Positions 1 through 8,691 of a stretch of 64,000 bases of DNA are shown in pieces. Both the position numbers and the translations under genes were made by a program. Under the pieces are notes generated by a model that was given only the letters and a program-made list of their open reading frames with translations, was not told the origin of the DNA and did not search any database. Source of the stretch: Flavobacterium sp. 1 (lineage in GTDB: Bacteria > Bacteroidota > Bacteroidia > Flavobacteriales > Flavobacteriaceae); assembly GCF_002797935.1 (NCBI RefSeq), contig NZ_PGER01000001.1, positions 186,001 through 250,000 of the forward strand, in the 5' to 3' direction. How positions within the stretch are numbered: the stretch's first letter is position 1; every line of letters begins with the position of its first letter.

Positions 1-417
1 ATTGAATCATTTAAATCAAAATTTCAAAATTTTATTGAAAATAATTCTCATTTTAAAAGGAGTATTAAGTATGTTATAAGTTGTAGAACAAACATATATG
101 AAAGTATAGTTATAGGGCTTCCTTCGTTTAAAACATTTTATCTGCAGGATTTAACCTATGATCAAGGCATTAAATTATTTAATAAAAAATGTAAAGGTTT
201 TAATTTGAATGATAAATTTAATATTTTCCTAAAAAACCCTTTTTTAATTAACATTTTAGCTGATTATATTTCTGAAAAGAATGAACTTCCAACAAGCACA
301 GCAAATTTATGGAAGGTTTATCTTGATAAAAGATTGGCTTATGACAAAAAAAATAAATTAGTTAAAGTTTCTATTGATCCTCTTTTAATAAAAAAATATT
401 CAAAAAAACCTCTTTGA
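1..417 (+). CDS. STAND/NACHT-type NTPase, central part (5' end outside window, frameshifted at 3' end)
   Basis: The frame is open from base 1, so the gene begins upstream of the window. The visible residues include SCRTNIY, as in the sensor strand of NACHT/STAND ATPases, then LQDLTYDQ and NPFLINILADY, which match the helical and winged-helix part that follows the nucleotide-binding core. The frame stops at TGA 415-417, right after a run of seven A (402-408). The next frame continues the same family signature, so this is one gene read in two pieces. The Walker A motif and any N-terminal effector domain would lie to the left. Many proteins of this class are antiviral sensors; that role here is inference. 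Base composition is visibly more A/T-rich than the neighbours. Confidence 0.7.
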   Translation: MESFKSKFQNFIENNSHFKRSIKYVISCRTNIYESIVIGLPSFKTFYLQDLTYDQGIKLFNKKCKGFNLNDKFNIFLKNPFLINILADYISEKNELPTSTANLWKVYLDKRLAYDKKNKLVKVSIDPLLIKKYSKKPL

Positions 418-3242
418 TTAATGAGTTGATGAAAACAAATGTTTTCGATGATAATAACTTATATTCAATTTTAAAAGAAAGTTCTCTGCATTTTAATGAA
501 TTTAAGAAAAATCCATTATTGGATAGATTCGCTAATCAAGAAACTTGGTTTTTTGAACATAGAAATATTCAAGAGTATTTTGCAGCATTAGCACTTTCTG
601 AATTAAGTTTTGAAAAAATTAAAGATTTTATTGTAATTAGTGGAACAGATAAAACACATCCATCCTTGTTTAACACTATTGCTTTTCTGTTGAATATTTT
701 AGATAGTGATAAATATAATGAATTAGTAAGTTGGTTAATTGATAATGAATTAGAATTGTTATTTAAAGCTGATTCCGATAAAACAGATAATTTTAAAATT
801 CAAGTATTTAGGGACTATTTTAAAAGGGAATGTATTGAAAAAGGATTTTGGATAAATACAAATAAGACATTTTCTGTATTAGAAATTGCTCAATTTGGTG
901 ATTGTGAAGAGAATTTCGAATATTTGTTAGACATTATTAACGAAACAAAAGATGAACCAAGAGTTGTTATTTCTGCATTGAATTTATTGAGCTTTTTTAC
1001 AATTCAGTTTAATCGTAAAAGGGAAATTAAAGATTTGTTTATTGAATTCTTAAAGGATGCATCTATTCAAAACAGCATTAAATCTAAGATTATCAATTGT
1101 ATCACGGCTCACAAATTTTGTGAGGAAGATGGGGAATATTTAAACTTAATTTTTGAAATATTTAAGGCAGAAACAAGTAAGGAAATTAATAGTGCATTGT
1201 TATTTCTGGTTATGAATCAGAATAATATTGACAACTTGTTTTGGTATTTAAAAGAAGAATTCTTGAGAGTCAATAATATAGTAAAAAGAGATGATCCTGA
1301 TAAAGTTCATAGAGGAAATAGTTGGGTTTTAAATGAGATTATTTTAAAACTTTCGGACTCAAATAAATTTATTGAATTAATAAAATATCACTTTATTGAT
1401 GAACGCAAGATTCGTTTAGATAATACGTATGCAATTCAAATATTGGAAAGATGTTTGTTTTTTAGTCATAAAGAAAATGATTTTATAATACGTTTTTTGA
1501 CTTCTATTAATGGTAAAACAAATTTTTATTTGCAAGATAAATTATTGGTCGAAATAATTGTTAAAGGGAGTGAACAATTTGAAGCTTCTAGATATTTATT
1601 AGAAAACAATACTTTCTCAAAAGTAAGAGTTCTTTTGGCAAGTATTGCTACAACTGAAACTATTGAATTAGTAAGAGAGCAATTTGTAATAGAAAGGATT
1701 ACTTCAGATGATATTAATATTTTTAGACATAATTTATGGGTTTATAATAAAGCAGCAAGCTATGAATTCGATTTACTGATGAGTAGTGAGGATATTAATT
1801 TTAAATTTGACACTCCACTTTTAAGTGAAGGGGAGCTATCAAATCAGCAAATACAGAATAATTTAAAGTTTCAAAGTAATTTTGATATTCTTTTTAATAG
1901 ATTAGAATTATTGAGAGAAATTGAAATTATTTTCCAAGAAAACATACCAGTTATTGATCAAAATGAAATAAGAAAAATTGAAAGTGATTGGTATGAAAAG
2001 AATGGATACTTTAGCAATACAATTGATACTTCATTGGATATTTTGAATACTTTAGTTTATAATTACAAGGAGAATTTAACTTTTGAAGATGTTCAAGTTT
2101 TATTAAAAAATGACTTTATTAGATATAATGAGATTAAAACTTTAATTCTAGGAAACGTAAATTCGAATATTAGGTTTAAAGTTTCTGATGAGCAAATAGC
2201 AGATATAATTGATTGGTGTACTAAGACTTCATCAAAAATTAATTTTGAAGAAATTATTATACTTTATGATTTTAATTCATTTAACTATGGCTTAGATTAT
2301 GAAAAGTTGAAAACTATTTTGGCTTTTCAAGATGAATATGAATTTGAATTATCTCAAGAATTTTTATTGAATTGCCTTGAGTATTTTGATATTGACAAGT
2401 CAAGCGAAGAGGAAGATATTTTCGGGAAGTTATTATCTAGGATTAGTGATGAAAAGCTTTTTAATGAAAGAATTGTTGACAACATATTAGACAAGAAAAT
2501 GTTTTCATCCGTTATGGATAGACACGTGAGTTATGTATTAGACCATAACTTAAGTCTTGCTTTTCCTAAAATCAGAAATTTTTTTAAGGATAATGACCCA
2601 GGTTATAATTTAGATGAAAAACTAGAAAAATATATTGAGTTAACACGGGATTTTGCTTTGTTGAAAGAATGTTGTGAAGATATTAAAAGTCCTAAATGTT
2701 GGTCTGCGGTGAAAATATTATTAAAAAAAGATAAAGAAATAGATTTTTGTATTGCTAAAGCGATTGAATATTTAGATATTAATTTAGAAGATAGTAATAA
2801 ATTTTATTTGTGGGATGCATTGGGAGTTTTGTTTCAACAGAATAGAAAAGAAGCCATCGTTTACTATTATTCTTTACTTAAAGAAGATCGAATGTCTCAG
2901 ATGTATTATTCAAATTATTCTGCTGTAGATTATGATACTTTAGAGAAGTTATTTTTTAAAACTTATGGAAAGGGAAAGGGTTCAGATAAAAGTGTTTTTA
3001 ATGATAGTGGTGCATTTTTAAGTTCATACGTCTCGAATTTATCTAATGATGACGTAAGTTATGGTAAAACGCAAAAAGTATTATTTGATATAAAAGCGAA
3101 ACTAAATAAAGAAGATCACGATACAGAATTATTTCATATCAACTTACTAATAGATAACTCTAAAACGAGTTATATTAATTCTAAATCTCAACCAATGAAT
3201 TTTGCAGATGCTTTGCGAAAAGTGGAAGAAATTATAAATTAG
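414..3242 (+). CDS. STAND/NACHT-type NTPase, C-terminal helical sensor region (942 aa, continues the preceding frame)
   Basis: It begins with the last part of the NACHT module: residues near 40-60 contain WFFEHRNIQEYFAALAL, the F-H-x-x-x-Q-E-Y-F-A-A signature found at the end of the NACHT-associated helical domain. The remaining roughly 880 residues are rich in Leu, Ile, Lys, Glu and Asn with no enzyme motif, consistent with an alpha-solenoid sensor region. No independent start is convincing: the formal start is TTG 414, inside the slippage region, and reading the A7 run in the -1 frame joins it seamlessly to the upstream piece. It ends 23 bases before the convergent endonuclease gene. No partner gene follows on the same strand. 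It could be a decayed gene, a sequencing error or programmed slippage. Confidence 0.7.
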   Translation: MINELMKTNVFDDNNLYSILKESSLHFNEFKKNPLLDRFANQETWFFEHRNIQEYFAALALSELSFEKIKDFIVISGTDKTHPSLFNTIAFLLNILDSDKYNELVSWLIDNELELLFKADSDKTDNFKIQVFRDYFKRECIEKGFWINTNKTFSVLEIAQFGDCEENFEYLLDIINETKDEPRVVISALNLLSFFTIQFNRKREIKDLFIEFLKDASIQNSIKSKIINCITAHKFCEEDGEYLNLIFEIFKAETSKEINSALLFLVMNQNNIDNLFWYLKEEFLRVNNIVKRDDPDKVHRGNSWVLNEIILKLSDSNKFIELIKYHFIDERKIRLDNTYAIQILERCLFFSHKENDFIIRFLTSINGKTNFYLQDKLLVEIIVKGSEQFEASRYLLENNTFSKVRVLLASIATTETIELVREQFVIERITSDDINIFRHNLWVYNKAASYEFDLLMSSEDINFKFDTPLLSEGELSNQQIQNNLKFQSNFDILFNRLELLREIEIIFQENIPVIDQNEIRKIESDWYEKNGYFSNTIDTSLDILNTLVYNYKENLTFEDVQVLLKNDFIRYNEIKTLILGNVNSNIRFKVSDEQIADIIDWCTKTSSKINFEEIIILYDFNSFNYGLDYEKLKTILAFQDEYEFELSQEFLLNCLEYFDIDKSSEEEDIFGKLLSRISDEKLFNERIVDNILDKKMFSSVMDRHVSYVLDHNLSLAFPKIRNFFKDNDPGYNLDEKLEKYIELTRDFALLKECCEDIKSPKCWSAVKILLKKDKEIDFCIAKAIEYLDINLEDSNKFYLWDALGVLFQQNRKEAIVYYYSLLKEDRMSQMYYSNYSAVDYDTLEKLFFKTYGKGKGSDKSVFNDSGAFLSSYVSNLSNDDVSYGKTQKVLFDIKAKLNKEDHDTELFHINLLIDNSKTSYINSKSQPMNFADALRKVEEIIN

Positions 3243-3265
3243 ATTTTAAAGTTTAATTTATTTCA

Positions 3266-3934
3266 TTATTTCCCTAGATTTTTATAATACTCACAAACCT
3301 GATTAATCGGACATATTTCACATTTAGGTTGTGGCCTACAAATTTCCCTTCCCAGAAACGAAATTGCCATCCCTATTTCTCGCCAAATCTTTTTTGGCAA
3401 AATCTGCATGAGTTGTTTTTCAACTTTGTTACCGTCTTTGTATTCTGGGATTAATCCGATTCTGGGAGCTACACGGATCACATGTAAATCGGCTATAATT
3501 CCTTCGGCAGGAACTCTTGCTTCCCGCATAATGACATTGGCTGATTTTCGCCCGATTCCTTTTAAGGCGGTTAAATTCTCCATTGTGAGAGGAATGTTTT
3601 TGTCTTCTTGAATGGTTTGCGCAATTTCAATTAACCAGCTGGCTTTAGTGCCAAAATTCCGAACTTTGGAAATATATGGTATTAATGCATCGATATTTGA
3701 AACGGTCAGACTTTCTATGTTGGGAAAGATTTCAAATAATTTCAGTGCAATTTTATTGATATTGGCATCCGAATCTTGAGCAGACAGAACAACCATAACT
3801 ACCAGTTGATACAGGTTTTGGTAATCTAACGGATGCTTTCGGTCTTTATATTTTTCCAGTATTGGAGTTAATTTAGTATCCCAATCATTTGTTTGTCCAA
3901 ATAAATCCATTGCGAATATTTTTTGATTAATCAT
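3266..3934 (-). CDS. nth: Endonuclease III-like DNA glycosylase/AP lyase
   Basis: A 222-aa HhH-GPD base-excision-repair enzyme that removes oxidised pyrimidines and nicks abasic DNA. The helix-hairpin-helix LKGIGRKSA carries the catalytic Lys. The downstream ADLHVIRV supplies the catalytic Asp, although the usual VDTHV is altered. The C-terminus has an iron-sulphur loop with cysteines spaced C-x5-C-x2-C-x5-C, one residue shorter in the first gap than the classic C-x6-C. ATG 3934 is the longest start; ATG 3910 (MDLFGQT) is a plausible alternative. It reads toward the STAND gene and follows the DUF4268 gene on the same strand with 17 bases between them. Confidence 0.88.
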   Translation of the reverse strand: MINQKIFAMDLFGQTNDWDTKLTPILEKYKDRKHPLDYQNLYQLVVMVVLSAQDSDANINKIALKLFEIFPNIESLTVSNIDALIPYISKVRNFGTKASWLIEIAQTIQEDKNIPLTMENLTALKGIGRKSANVIMREARVPAEGIIADLHVIRVAPRIGLIPEYKDGNKVEKQLMQILPKKIWREIGMAISFLGREICRPQPKCEICPINQVCEYYKNLGK

Positions 3935-3951
3935 TCACTAAATATGAAATC

Positions 3952-4389
3952 TTACTTCTCGATGTTTTTTATAAATTCATCATATTCTAAATAAAACATT
4001 TCTATAGCATTCATTTTTTCATAGAAAAAATCAAATATTTCATCCCAATATTTGCGGTTGCTTACGCTTACATTTAATTTTTCGACCCAAATACGGCTAA
4101 TGGTTTTTCCGTTTTCGAGAGTGTGATTTTTTTCAAAAACCAAATCTTTGACAAATTCTTCTTCGAGTATATTTTTTAAAGCAGCTAGTTTTTCAAAATA
4201 TTGTATACGCAATTCTGTATTTCTCATTTCTATATCGATATGCACTTGTGCTTTTGTATTTTCTACATAAAACTTAAAAGAGAAATCTTTTATTTTAGTG
4301 TCGTATAAAAGCCATTTTCTCGGATACTTTTGAGCAAATTCGACCCAAAATTCATGTTTTAGTTTTTGATTTTCTTCTTTGCTGTACAT
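3952..4389 (-). CDS. DUF4268 domain-containing protein
   Basis: A 145-aa soluble protein rich in aromatic and charged residues. FWVEFAQKYPRKWLLYDTKI near the N-terminus and the following FKFYVENTKAQVHIDIEMR are the pattern of the DUF4268 family, whose fold resembles the DNA-binding or nuclease-associated domain often fused to restriction systems. The free-standing form is common in flavobacteria and has no assigned function. A TATTTTTG promoter box lies 74 bases upstream (4463-4470) on this strand. The endonuclease III gene follows closely, so the two may be co-transcribed. Confidence 0.75.
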   Translation of the reverse strand: MYSKEENQKLKHEFWVEFAQKYPRKWLLYDTKIKDFSFKFYVENTKAQVHIDIEMRNTELRIQYFEKLAALKNILEEEFVKDLVFEKNHTLENGKTISRIWVEKLNVSVSNRKYWDEIFDFFYEKMNAIEMFYLEYDEFIKNIEK

Positions 4390-4462
4390 ATTTTTGTGCT
4401 TTGGCGTTTAAAAATTTGTTTGGAACTTATTTCTAAAGTATATTTAGGTATTATTTTATTTG

Positions 4463-4470
4463 CAAAAATA
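4463..4470 (-). promoter_or_regulatory. TAnnTTTG -7 promoter box for the DUF4268 gene
   Basis: The minus strand reads TATTTTTG, matching the flavobacterial -7 consensus TAnnTTTG, upstream of the start at 4389. No clear -33 TTG element is visible. Confidence 0.5.
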
Positions 4471-4480
4471 AACTTTGATT

Positions 4481-5134
4481 ATGGATTTTCAAGATTTTTT
4501 ACAAATTCTTCCTTATTTGGCTGATGTAAATCTTCCAGGTGAAGAGGCTCATAATATTATGGTGCCTGAAGAACGTCTTAGAATCCTAAAGAGTATAAAT
4601 TTTGATGAAATAAAACCTAAAAATGCAGGTGTAATGATGCTGTTTTATCCTAAAGCAGGTGAAACACATTTGGTTCTCATAGTTAGAAATTCCTATGAGG
4701 GAGTTCATTCTTCTCAGATTGCTTTTCCAGGAGGGAAATATGAAAAAGAAGATACTGATTTTGAACAGACTGCATTGAGAGAAACTTATGAGGAAATCGG
4801 CGTCGAGCCAGATAAAATTCATGTTTTGAAAGCCTTTACTCATTTATATATTCCGCCTAGTAACTTTATGGTTTATCCTTTTCTGGGTATTTGTTTGGAC
4901 GAAATTACTTTTTATCCGGACTCTAATGAGGTAGCAGCTATTATTGAATTACCACTAACTGCTTTTTTGAGCGAGTCTATTGTTGTAAATGCAAAAATTA
5001 ATACTTCTTATGCTAAATCGATAGAGGTTCCAGTATTCAAAATTGATGAGCATATTGTTTGGGGAGCAACAGCTATGATGCTAAGCGAACTGAAAATTGT
5101 TTTGAATTCCGTTTTAAAAAAAAGCAAATTTTGA
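4481..5134 (+). CDS. Nudix hydrolase, CoA pyrophosphatase-like
   Basis: A 217-aa Nudix enzyme. The Nudix box G-x5-E-x7-R-E-x2-E-E-x-G is complete: GGKYEKEDTDFEQ is followed by ALRETYEEIG. The preceding SSQIAFPGG matches the NudL/CoAse subgroup, which cleaves coenzyme A and related nucleotide diphosphates. The ATG at 4481 is chosen over an in-frame TTG six bases earlier because it gives the natural MDFQDF start. It is divergent from the DUF4268 gene and is followed by a hairpin at 5161-5181. Confidence 0.85.
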   Translation: MDFQDFLQILPYLADVNLPGEEAHNIMVPEERLRILKSINFDEIKPKNAGVMMLFYPKAGETHLVLIVRNSYEGVHSSQIAFPGGKYEKEDTDFEQTALRETYEEIGVEPDKIHVLKAFTHLYIPPSNFMVYPFLGICLDEITFYPDSNEVAAIIELPLTAFLSESIVVNAKINTSYAKSIEVPVFKIDEHIVWGATAMMLSELKIVLNSVLKKSKF

Positions 5135-5160
5135 ATTTGGCTCTTTTTGTTAAAAGGAAG

Positions 5161-5181
5161 CCTCTTTAATATTTAAAGAGG
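5161..5181 (+). terminator. Perfect 9-bp hairpin after the Nudix gene
   Basis: CCTCTTTAA, a TAT loop and TTAAAGAGG form a perfect inverted repeat 27 bases after the Nudix stop codon. An A-run rather than a T-run follows, so it is a weak terminator candidate. The promoter of the next gene begins only 12 bases later. Confidence 0.35.
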
Positions 5182-5192
5182 AAAAAAAATAG

Positions 5193-5200
5193 TAATTTTG
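5193..5200 (+). promoter_or_regulatory. TAnnTTTG -7 box for the acyltransferase gene
   Basis: TAATTTTG fits the flavobacterial -7 consensus and lies 33 bases before the ATG at 5234. Confidence 0.55.
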
Positions 5201-5233
5201 CAGTCCCAAATCTAAAACAAATAAAACAATCTT

Positions 5234-6043
5234 ATGGGATTATTTAAGCGAAATCCTTTTGGACACATACTATTTATAAAAAAATGGCTGATCAGAATTT
5301 TTGGATTTATTAGCCACAGACGTTACCGTGGTTTTAATGAACTGCAGATTGAGGGTTCTGAAATTATTAAAAATCTGCCTGATGCCAACGTACTTTTTAT
5401 TTCCAACCATCAAACTTATTTTGCAGATGTAACTGCGATGTTTCATGTTTTCAACGCGAGTTTAAGCGGAAGAGAAGATTCTATAAAAAATGTATGGTAC
5501 ATGTGGAATCCAAAATTGAACATGTATTACGTAGCAGCAAAAGAAACGATGAGAGCGGGATTATTGCCTAGAATCATGGCGTATGCGGGTGCTATTTCTG
5601 TAGAGCGTACTTGGCGTGCAAAAGGAGAAGATGTAAAAGAGAAAAAAGATGTAAATCCCAATGATACTGAAAATATTAAAATAGCCTTAGAAGATGGTTG
5701 GGTTATAACCTTTCCTCAGGGAACAACCAAATCATTTAAGCCTGTTCGAAAAGGAACGGCACACATCATAAAACAGCATAGACCAATAGTTGTTCCGATT
5801 GTGATTGATGGTTTTCGGCGTTCGTTTTGCAAGAAAGGGTTATACATGAAAAAGAAAGGGATTCTACAATCGATTGTCATAAAAGAGCCTTTGGTTATTG
5901 ATTATGACAACGATACCATTGAAGAAATTGTTGAAATGGTTGAATACGCCATAGAGCAGCATTCTTCTTTCCTCAAAGTAATTCCTGCAGAGGCTTTAAA
6001 AGAACAGGAGGAACTTAATAAAACTCGACAATGGGAATATTAA
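5234..6043 (+). CDS. 1-acyl-sn-glycerol-3-phosphate acyltransferase family protein
   Basis: A 269-aa PlsC/LPLAT-family protein that probably adds the second acyl chain to lysophosphatidic acid, or acylates a related lipid, at the inner membrane. Residues 58-65 read NHQTYFAD; the His and Asp correspond to the catalytic motif, with five rather than four residues between them. The later TFPQGTT aligns with the substrate-binding EGTR block. An N-terminal hydrophobic helix follows LFIKKWLIRIFGF. A promoter box is upstream and a strong terminator (6049-6074) directly follows, so the gene appears monocistronic. Confidence 0.8.
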   Translation: MGLFKRNPFGHILFIKKWLIRIFGFISHRRYRGFNELQIEGSEIIKNLPDANVLFISNHQTYFADVTAMFHVFNASLSGREDSIKNVWYMWNPKLNMYYVAAKETMRAGLLPRIMAYAGAISVERTWRAKGEDVKEKKDVNPNDTENIKIALEDGWVITFPQGTTKSFKPVRKGTAHIIKQHRPIVVPIVIDGFRRSFCKKGLYMKKKGILQSIVIKEPLVIDYDNDTIEEIVEMVEYAIEQHSSFLKVIPAEALKEQEELNKTRQWEY

Positions 6044-6048
6044 AAGAT

Positions 6049-6074
6049 AAAAGAGGCGTTAGCCTCTTTTTTTT
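6049..6074 (+). terminator. Rho-independent terminator
   Basis: AAAAGAGGC, loop GTTA and GCCTCTTTT, followed by more T. It starts six bases after the acyltransferase stop and overlaps the end of the convergent gene, so it may serve both directions. Confidence 0.85.
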
Positions 6075-6726
6075 ATAAATCAATTTTTTTCAATTCTTCA
6101 AAGTTGTTTTGCAGGCGCTTTAATAAAATCCCGTAGATTAATTTATAGATTAGCCAGAAAGCAAATGTAAATATAGCTGTGGCTAAAATCAATACAACAA
6201 ACGATATCAAAGCAATGTTTAAAGGCATTTCAGGATGAGTATTGCCATTTTTAGAAGCACTTTCCAAGTAACCCTCATAAAAAAGATATCCGCCAAACAC
6301 GATGAAAAAAACTGCAAAAAATGATAAGTTGAACGCGATGTATTGTTTAACCACTTTTCGGGTTTTTAATATAGTTGAAATCAATTTTTTGGTATTGTCA
6401 TCTACCGCAATTTTGCGATACATGGTATAAAACTTAAAAATAAAGTATAAAATAACAGCATAAAGCAACACAGTTGCCGAAATATAGTAGCCGTAAACGC
6501 CCAAATGCTTGATTAATTCAATATTTTTTTCGTCGTATTTAGTAAATGACAGAGCCAAGCCTAATACTAATCCTAATCCAAGTTCTATGATGCTCACTAT
6601 AAAAATCCACTTCACTATTGAAGACGATTTTTTATGGATCATTTTGTAAATTTCACTTTCCGATACCTGCACAAAAGAAGCTGCGTTCTTTTTCCAGTCT
6701 TTTTTTAATAAATCCAACTCTTTCAT
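6073..6726 (-). CDS. Membrane protein, probable partner of the adjacent ECF sigma factor
   Basis: A 217-aa protein with a charged cytoplasmic N-terminus of about 38 residues, then four predicted hydrophobic helices (near residues 39-62, 79-103, 133-150 and 170-200), and a short charged tail. Its ATG overlaps the stop of the sigma-factor gene by four bases (ATGA), so the two are translationally coupled. No zinc-binding anti-sigma motif is visible. A role as membrane anti-sigma or sigma-regulating protein is inferred from the coupling and topology only. Confidence 0.65.
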   Translation of the reverse strand: MKELDLLKKDWKKNAASFVQVSESEIYKMIHKKSSSIVKWIFIVSIIELGLGLVLGLALSFTKYDEKNIELIKHLGVYGYYISATVLLYAVILYFIFKFYTMYRKIAVDDNTKKLISTILKTRKVVKQYIAFNLSFFAVFFIVFGGYLFYEGYLESASKNGNTHPEMPLNIALISFVVLILATAIFTFAFWLIYKLIYGILLKRLQNNFEELKKIDL

Positions 6727-7226
6727 ACGCCTAATGGATTTAATATTTTTTTTAATTTCCCTTTTATCCGATTCATTTTTACCCTTGCATTCACTTCGCT
6801 AATCCCTAAAGTTTCCGATATTTCAGTATAATCCTTGTCTTCCAAATACATAAATACTAACGCTTTTTCAATATCATTCAGCTGATAAACTGCCTTATAC
6901 ATCAGTTTCAACTGCTCCTCTTCTTCATAATTATATTCTATGTCATGCGTAAAATGCTGTCTCCCTTCATACTCAACAGTTGCAATGCTGCGCTTGCTCT
7001 TTCGATACAAAGTAATTGCCGTATTCAAGGCGACTCGATAAGCCCAAGTCGAAAATTTACTTTCCCCTCTAAATTTCGGAAAAGCTTTCCACAGCTGAAT
7101 CGTGATTTCCTGGAACAAATCCTTATGAGCATCCTCACCAGCAGTATACAATCGACAAATCTTGTGGATTATATTCTGGTTTTCTTGCAGTTGTTTGACA
7201 AAAGAAGGCTCTAGATTTTCACTCAT
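6723..7226 (-). CDS. ECF-type RNA polymerase sigma factor
   Basis: A 167-aa sigma-70 family protein. Region 2 includes DLFQEITIQLWKAFPKF and STWAYRVALNTA, the -10 recognition helices. Region 4 includes YTEISETLGISEVNARVKMN, the -35 binding helix-turn-helix. There is no region 1 or 3, as expected for the ECF group. It overlaps the downstream membrane-protein gene by four bases. The target regulon cannot be read from the sequence. Confidence 0.88.
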   Translation of the reverse strand: MSENLEPSFVKQLQENQNIIHKICRLYTAGEDAHKDLFQEITIQLWKAFPKFRGESKFSTWAYRVALNTAITLYRKSKRSIATVEYEGRQHFTHDIEYNYEEEEQLKLMYKAVYQLNDIEKALVFMYLEDKDYTEISETLGISEVNARVKMNRIKGKLKKILNPLGV

Positions 7227-7284
7227 ATTCCATTAGTACATCCGATGTACATTTTGTTACAATACGACACTTTTTTTAAAATAA

Positions 7285-7384
7285 GTAGGAGCAGATGTTT
7301 CCGTTTCAGAACAGCATTTCTCCCGCTATTTGTTTCAATCTCCCGAAGAAAAATCGGGAGGATTTTCACTGCTATCGGGGCTAT
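7285..7384 (-). repeat. Structured dispersed repeat, copy 1
   Basis: On the minus strand this reads TAGCCCCGATAGCAGT, then AAAATCC, a hairpin (stem TCGGGAG/CTCCCGA), then GATTGAAA and AGCGGGA, ending near CTGCTCCTA. The same arms recur at 13806, 29052 and 45411 with a different hairpin in the middle. It lies between the ECF sigma gene and the lactonase gene. The conserved arms and changing loop suggest a structured mobile or RNA-level element rather than chance. Confidence 0.75.
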
Positions 7385-7514
7385 TTTAGAAATTTAGTTT
7401 TTCAGAAGATCTTTTCAAAAAAAAATACTTTAGAGTTTATACACCCAATTATTAGTCGCAAACCTAACTAAAATGATATAACTTAGCAACTCTAAAATTC
7501 ATAAAACAAAAATT

Positions 7515-8690
7515 TTGCAAGTATTTAATTTTCAAACTAAAACTCAAAATGTAATTTCAGGTCATCAGAAATCTATAATAACCATCCTATTTGCGTTATT
7601 TATAGGTTTCAATTGTTATTCACAAAACACTTATGTCTTTGTTGGTTCCTATAATTTTAATAAAGAAAAAAAAGGAATTTACGTTTTCAAATTAGATACT
7701 GTAACAGGCCGATTAAAGAAAATAACAACTGTTAAGAATGTTCTGAATCCATCCTATTTAACGCTGTCTCCAAACGGTAATTATATTTATGCCTGTACCG
7801 ATACCAAAACGCCAAATGCAGGAAGCGTCAGCAGCTTTGAGTTTAAACCGCAAAATAAGACTTTGACATTTATCAGTAGTCAAAAAAGCGGTGGAGAAAA
7901 CCCAGTCTATCTCTCTGTTCATAAAAGCGGAAAATGGCTTGTAAATGCTAATTATACCGAAGGAAGCGTCGCAGTTCATTCATTAACCGAAGACGGAAAA
8001 ATAAGCCCAATTGTTCAAAGTTATTCTTATTCAGAAGGAAGTATTGATAAAGAACGACAAGACCGTTCGCATGTGCATTCCAGCGTATTTTCCCCTAATT
8101 GTGATTTTGTTTTTTTACCCGATTTAGGAGCAGATAAAATTCGTTGCTATCAATTTGACAGCCTCCAAAAACAACCGCTACAAGAGACTCCATATCCATT
8201 TACCCAAACAATATTAGGAAGCGGACCTAGACATTTTGCCTTCGATCCGAATGGGAAATATGCTTATTGCGTTGAAGAAATCGCTGGTTTTGTAAGTGTT
8301 TATAAATATGATAACGGCAGATTAGACAGTATTCAAAGAATTCCAGCTCATAGCGATGAAATTACAAAAGGCTTTAGTGGCAGTGACATTCACGTTTCTC
8401 CCGACGGTCAATTCTTGTATGCTTCCAATCGCGGTGAGGAAAACAACATTGCTATTTTTTCGATAGCAAGCGATGGAACATTAAAAACTGTTGGGTATCA
8501 ACCTACTTTTGGGAAGACTCCAAGGGTATTTGCAATAGATTCCAAAGGCAAATTTGTTATAGTTGCCAATCAATCAACAGGAAATGTTGTGGTTTTTAAA
8601 CGAGATTCAGTTACAGGATTATTAAAGAAAACAGGAAATGAAGTGAAGGTAAAAAATGCTTCCTGCGTTCAAATAAGAGAATATTTGTAA
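7515..8690 (+). CDS. Lactonase family protein (6-phosphogluconolactonase-like beta-propeller), exported
   Basis: A 391-aa seven-bladed beta-propeller. Repeating blades of the type LSPNGNYIYACTD, GPRHFAFDPNGKYAYCV and VSPDGQFLYASNRG are characteristic of the YbhE/lactonase family, which hydrolyses 6-phosphogluconolactone or related cyclic esters. The stretch ITILFALFIGFNCYSQ is a signal peptide, so this form is exported and its true substrate may differ. No ATG precedes the signal peptide in frame; the start given is TTG 7515 and remains uncertain. The gene is convergent with the DUF3810 gene, with one base between them. Confidence 0.75.
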   Translation: MQVFNFQTKTQNVISGHQKSIITILFALFIGFNCYSQNTYVFVGSYNFNKEKKGIYVFKLDTVTGRLKKITTVKNVLNPSYLTLSPNGNYIYACTDTKTPNAGSVSSFEFKPQNKTLTFISSQKSGGENPVYLSVHKSGKWLVNANYTEGSVAVHSLTEDGKISPIVQSYSYSEGSIDKERQDRSHVHSSVFSPNCDFVFLPDLGADKIRCYQFDSLQKQPLQETPYPFTQTILGSGPRHFAFDPNGKYAYCVEEIAGFVSVYKYDNGRLDSIQRIPAHSDEITKGFSGSDIHVSPDGQFLYASNRGEENNIAIFSIASDGTLKTVGYQPTFGKTPRVFAIDSKGKFVIVANQSTGNVVVFKRDSVTGLLKKTGNEVKVKNASCVQIREYL

Positions 8691-8691
8691 T

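Noticed and set aside
7300..7384. Hairpin in the 7.3-kb repeat as an ordinary terminator of the lactonase or sigma gene
   Set aside because: It is upstream of both start codons, and its arms match three other intergenic copies, so it is better explained as part of a repeat family.
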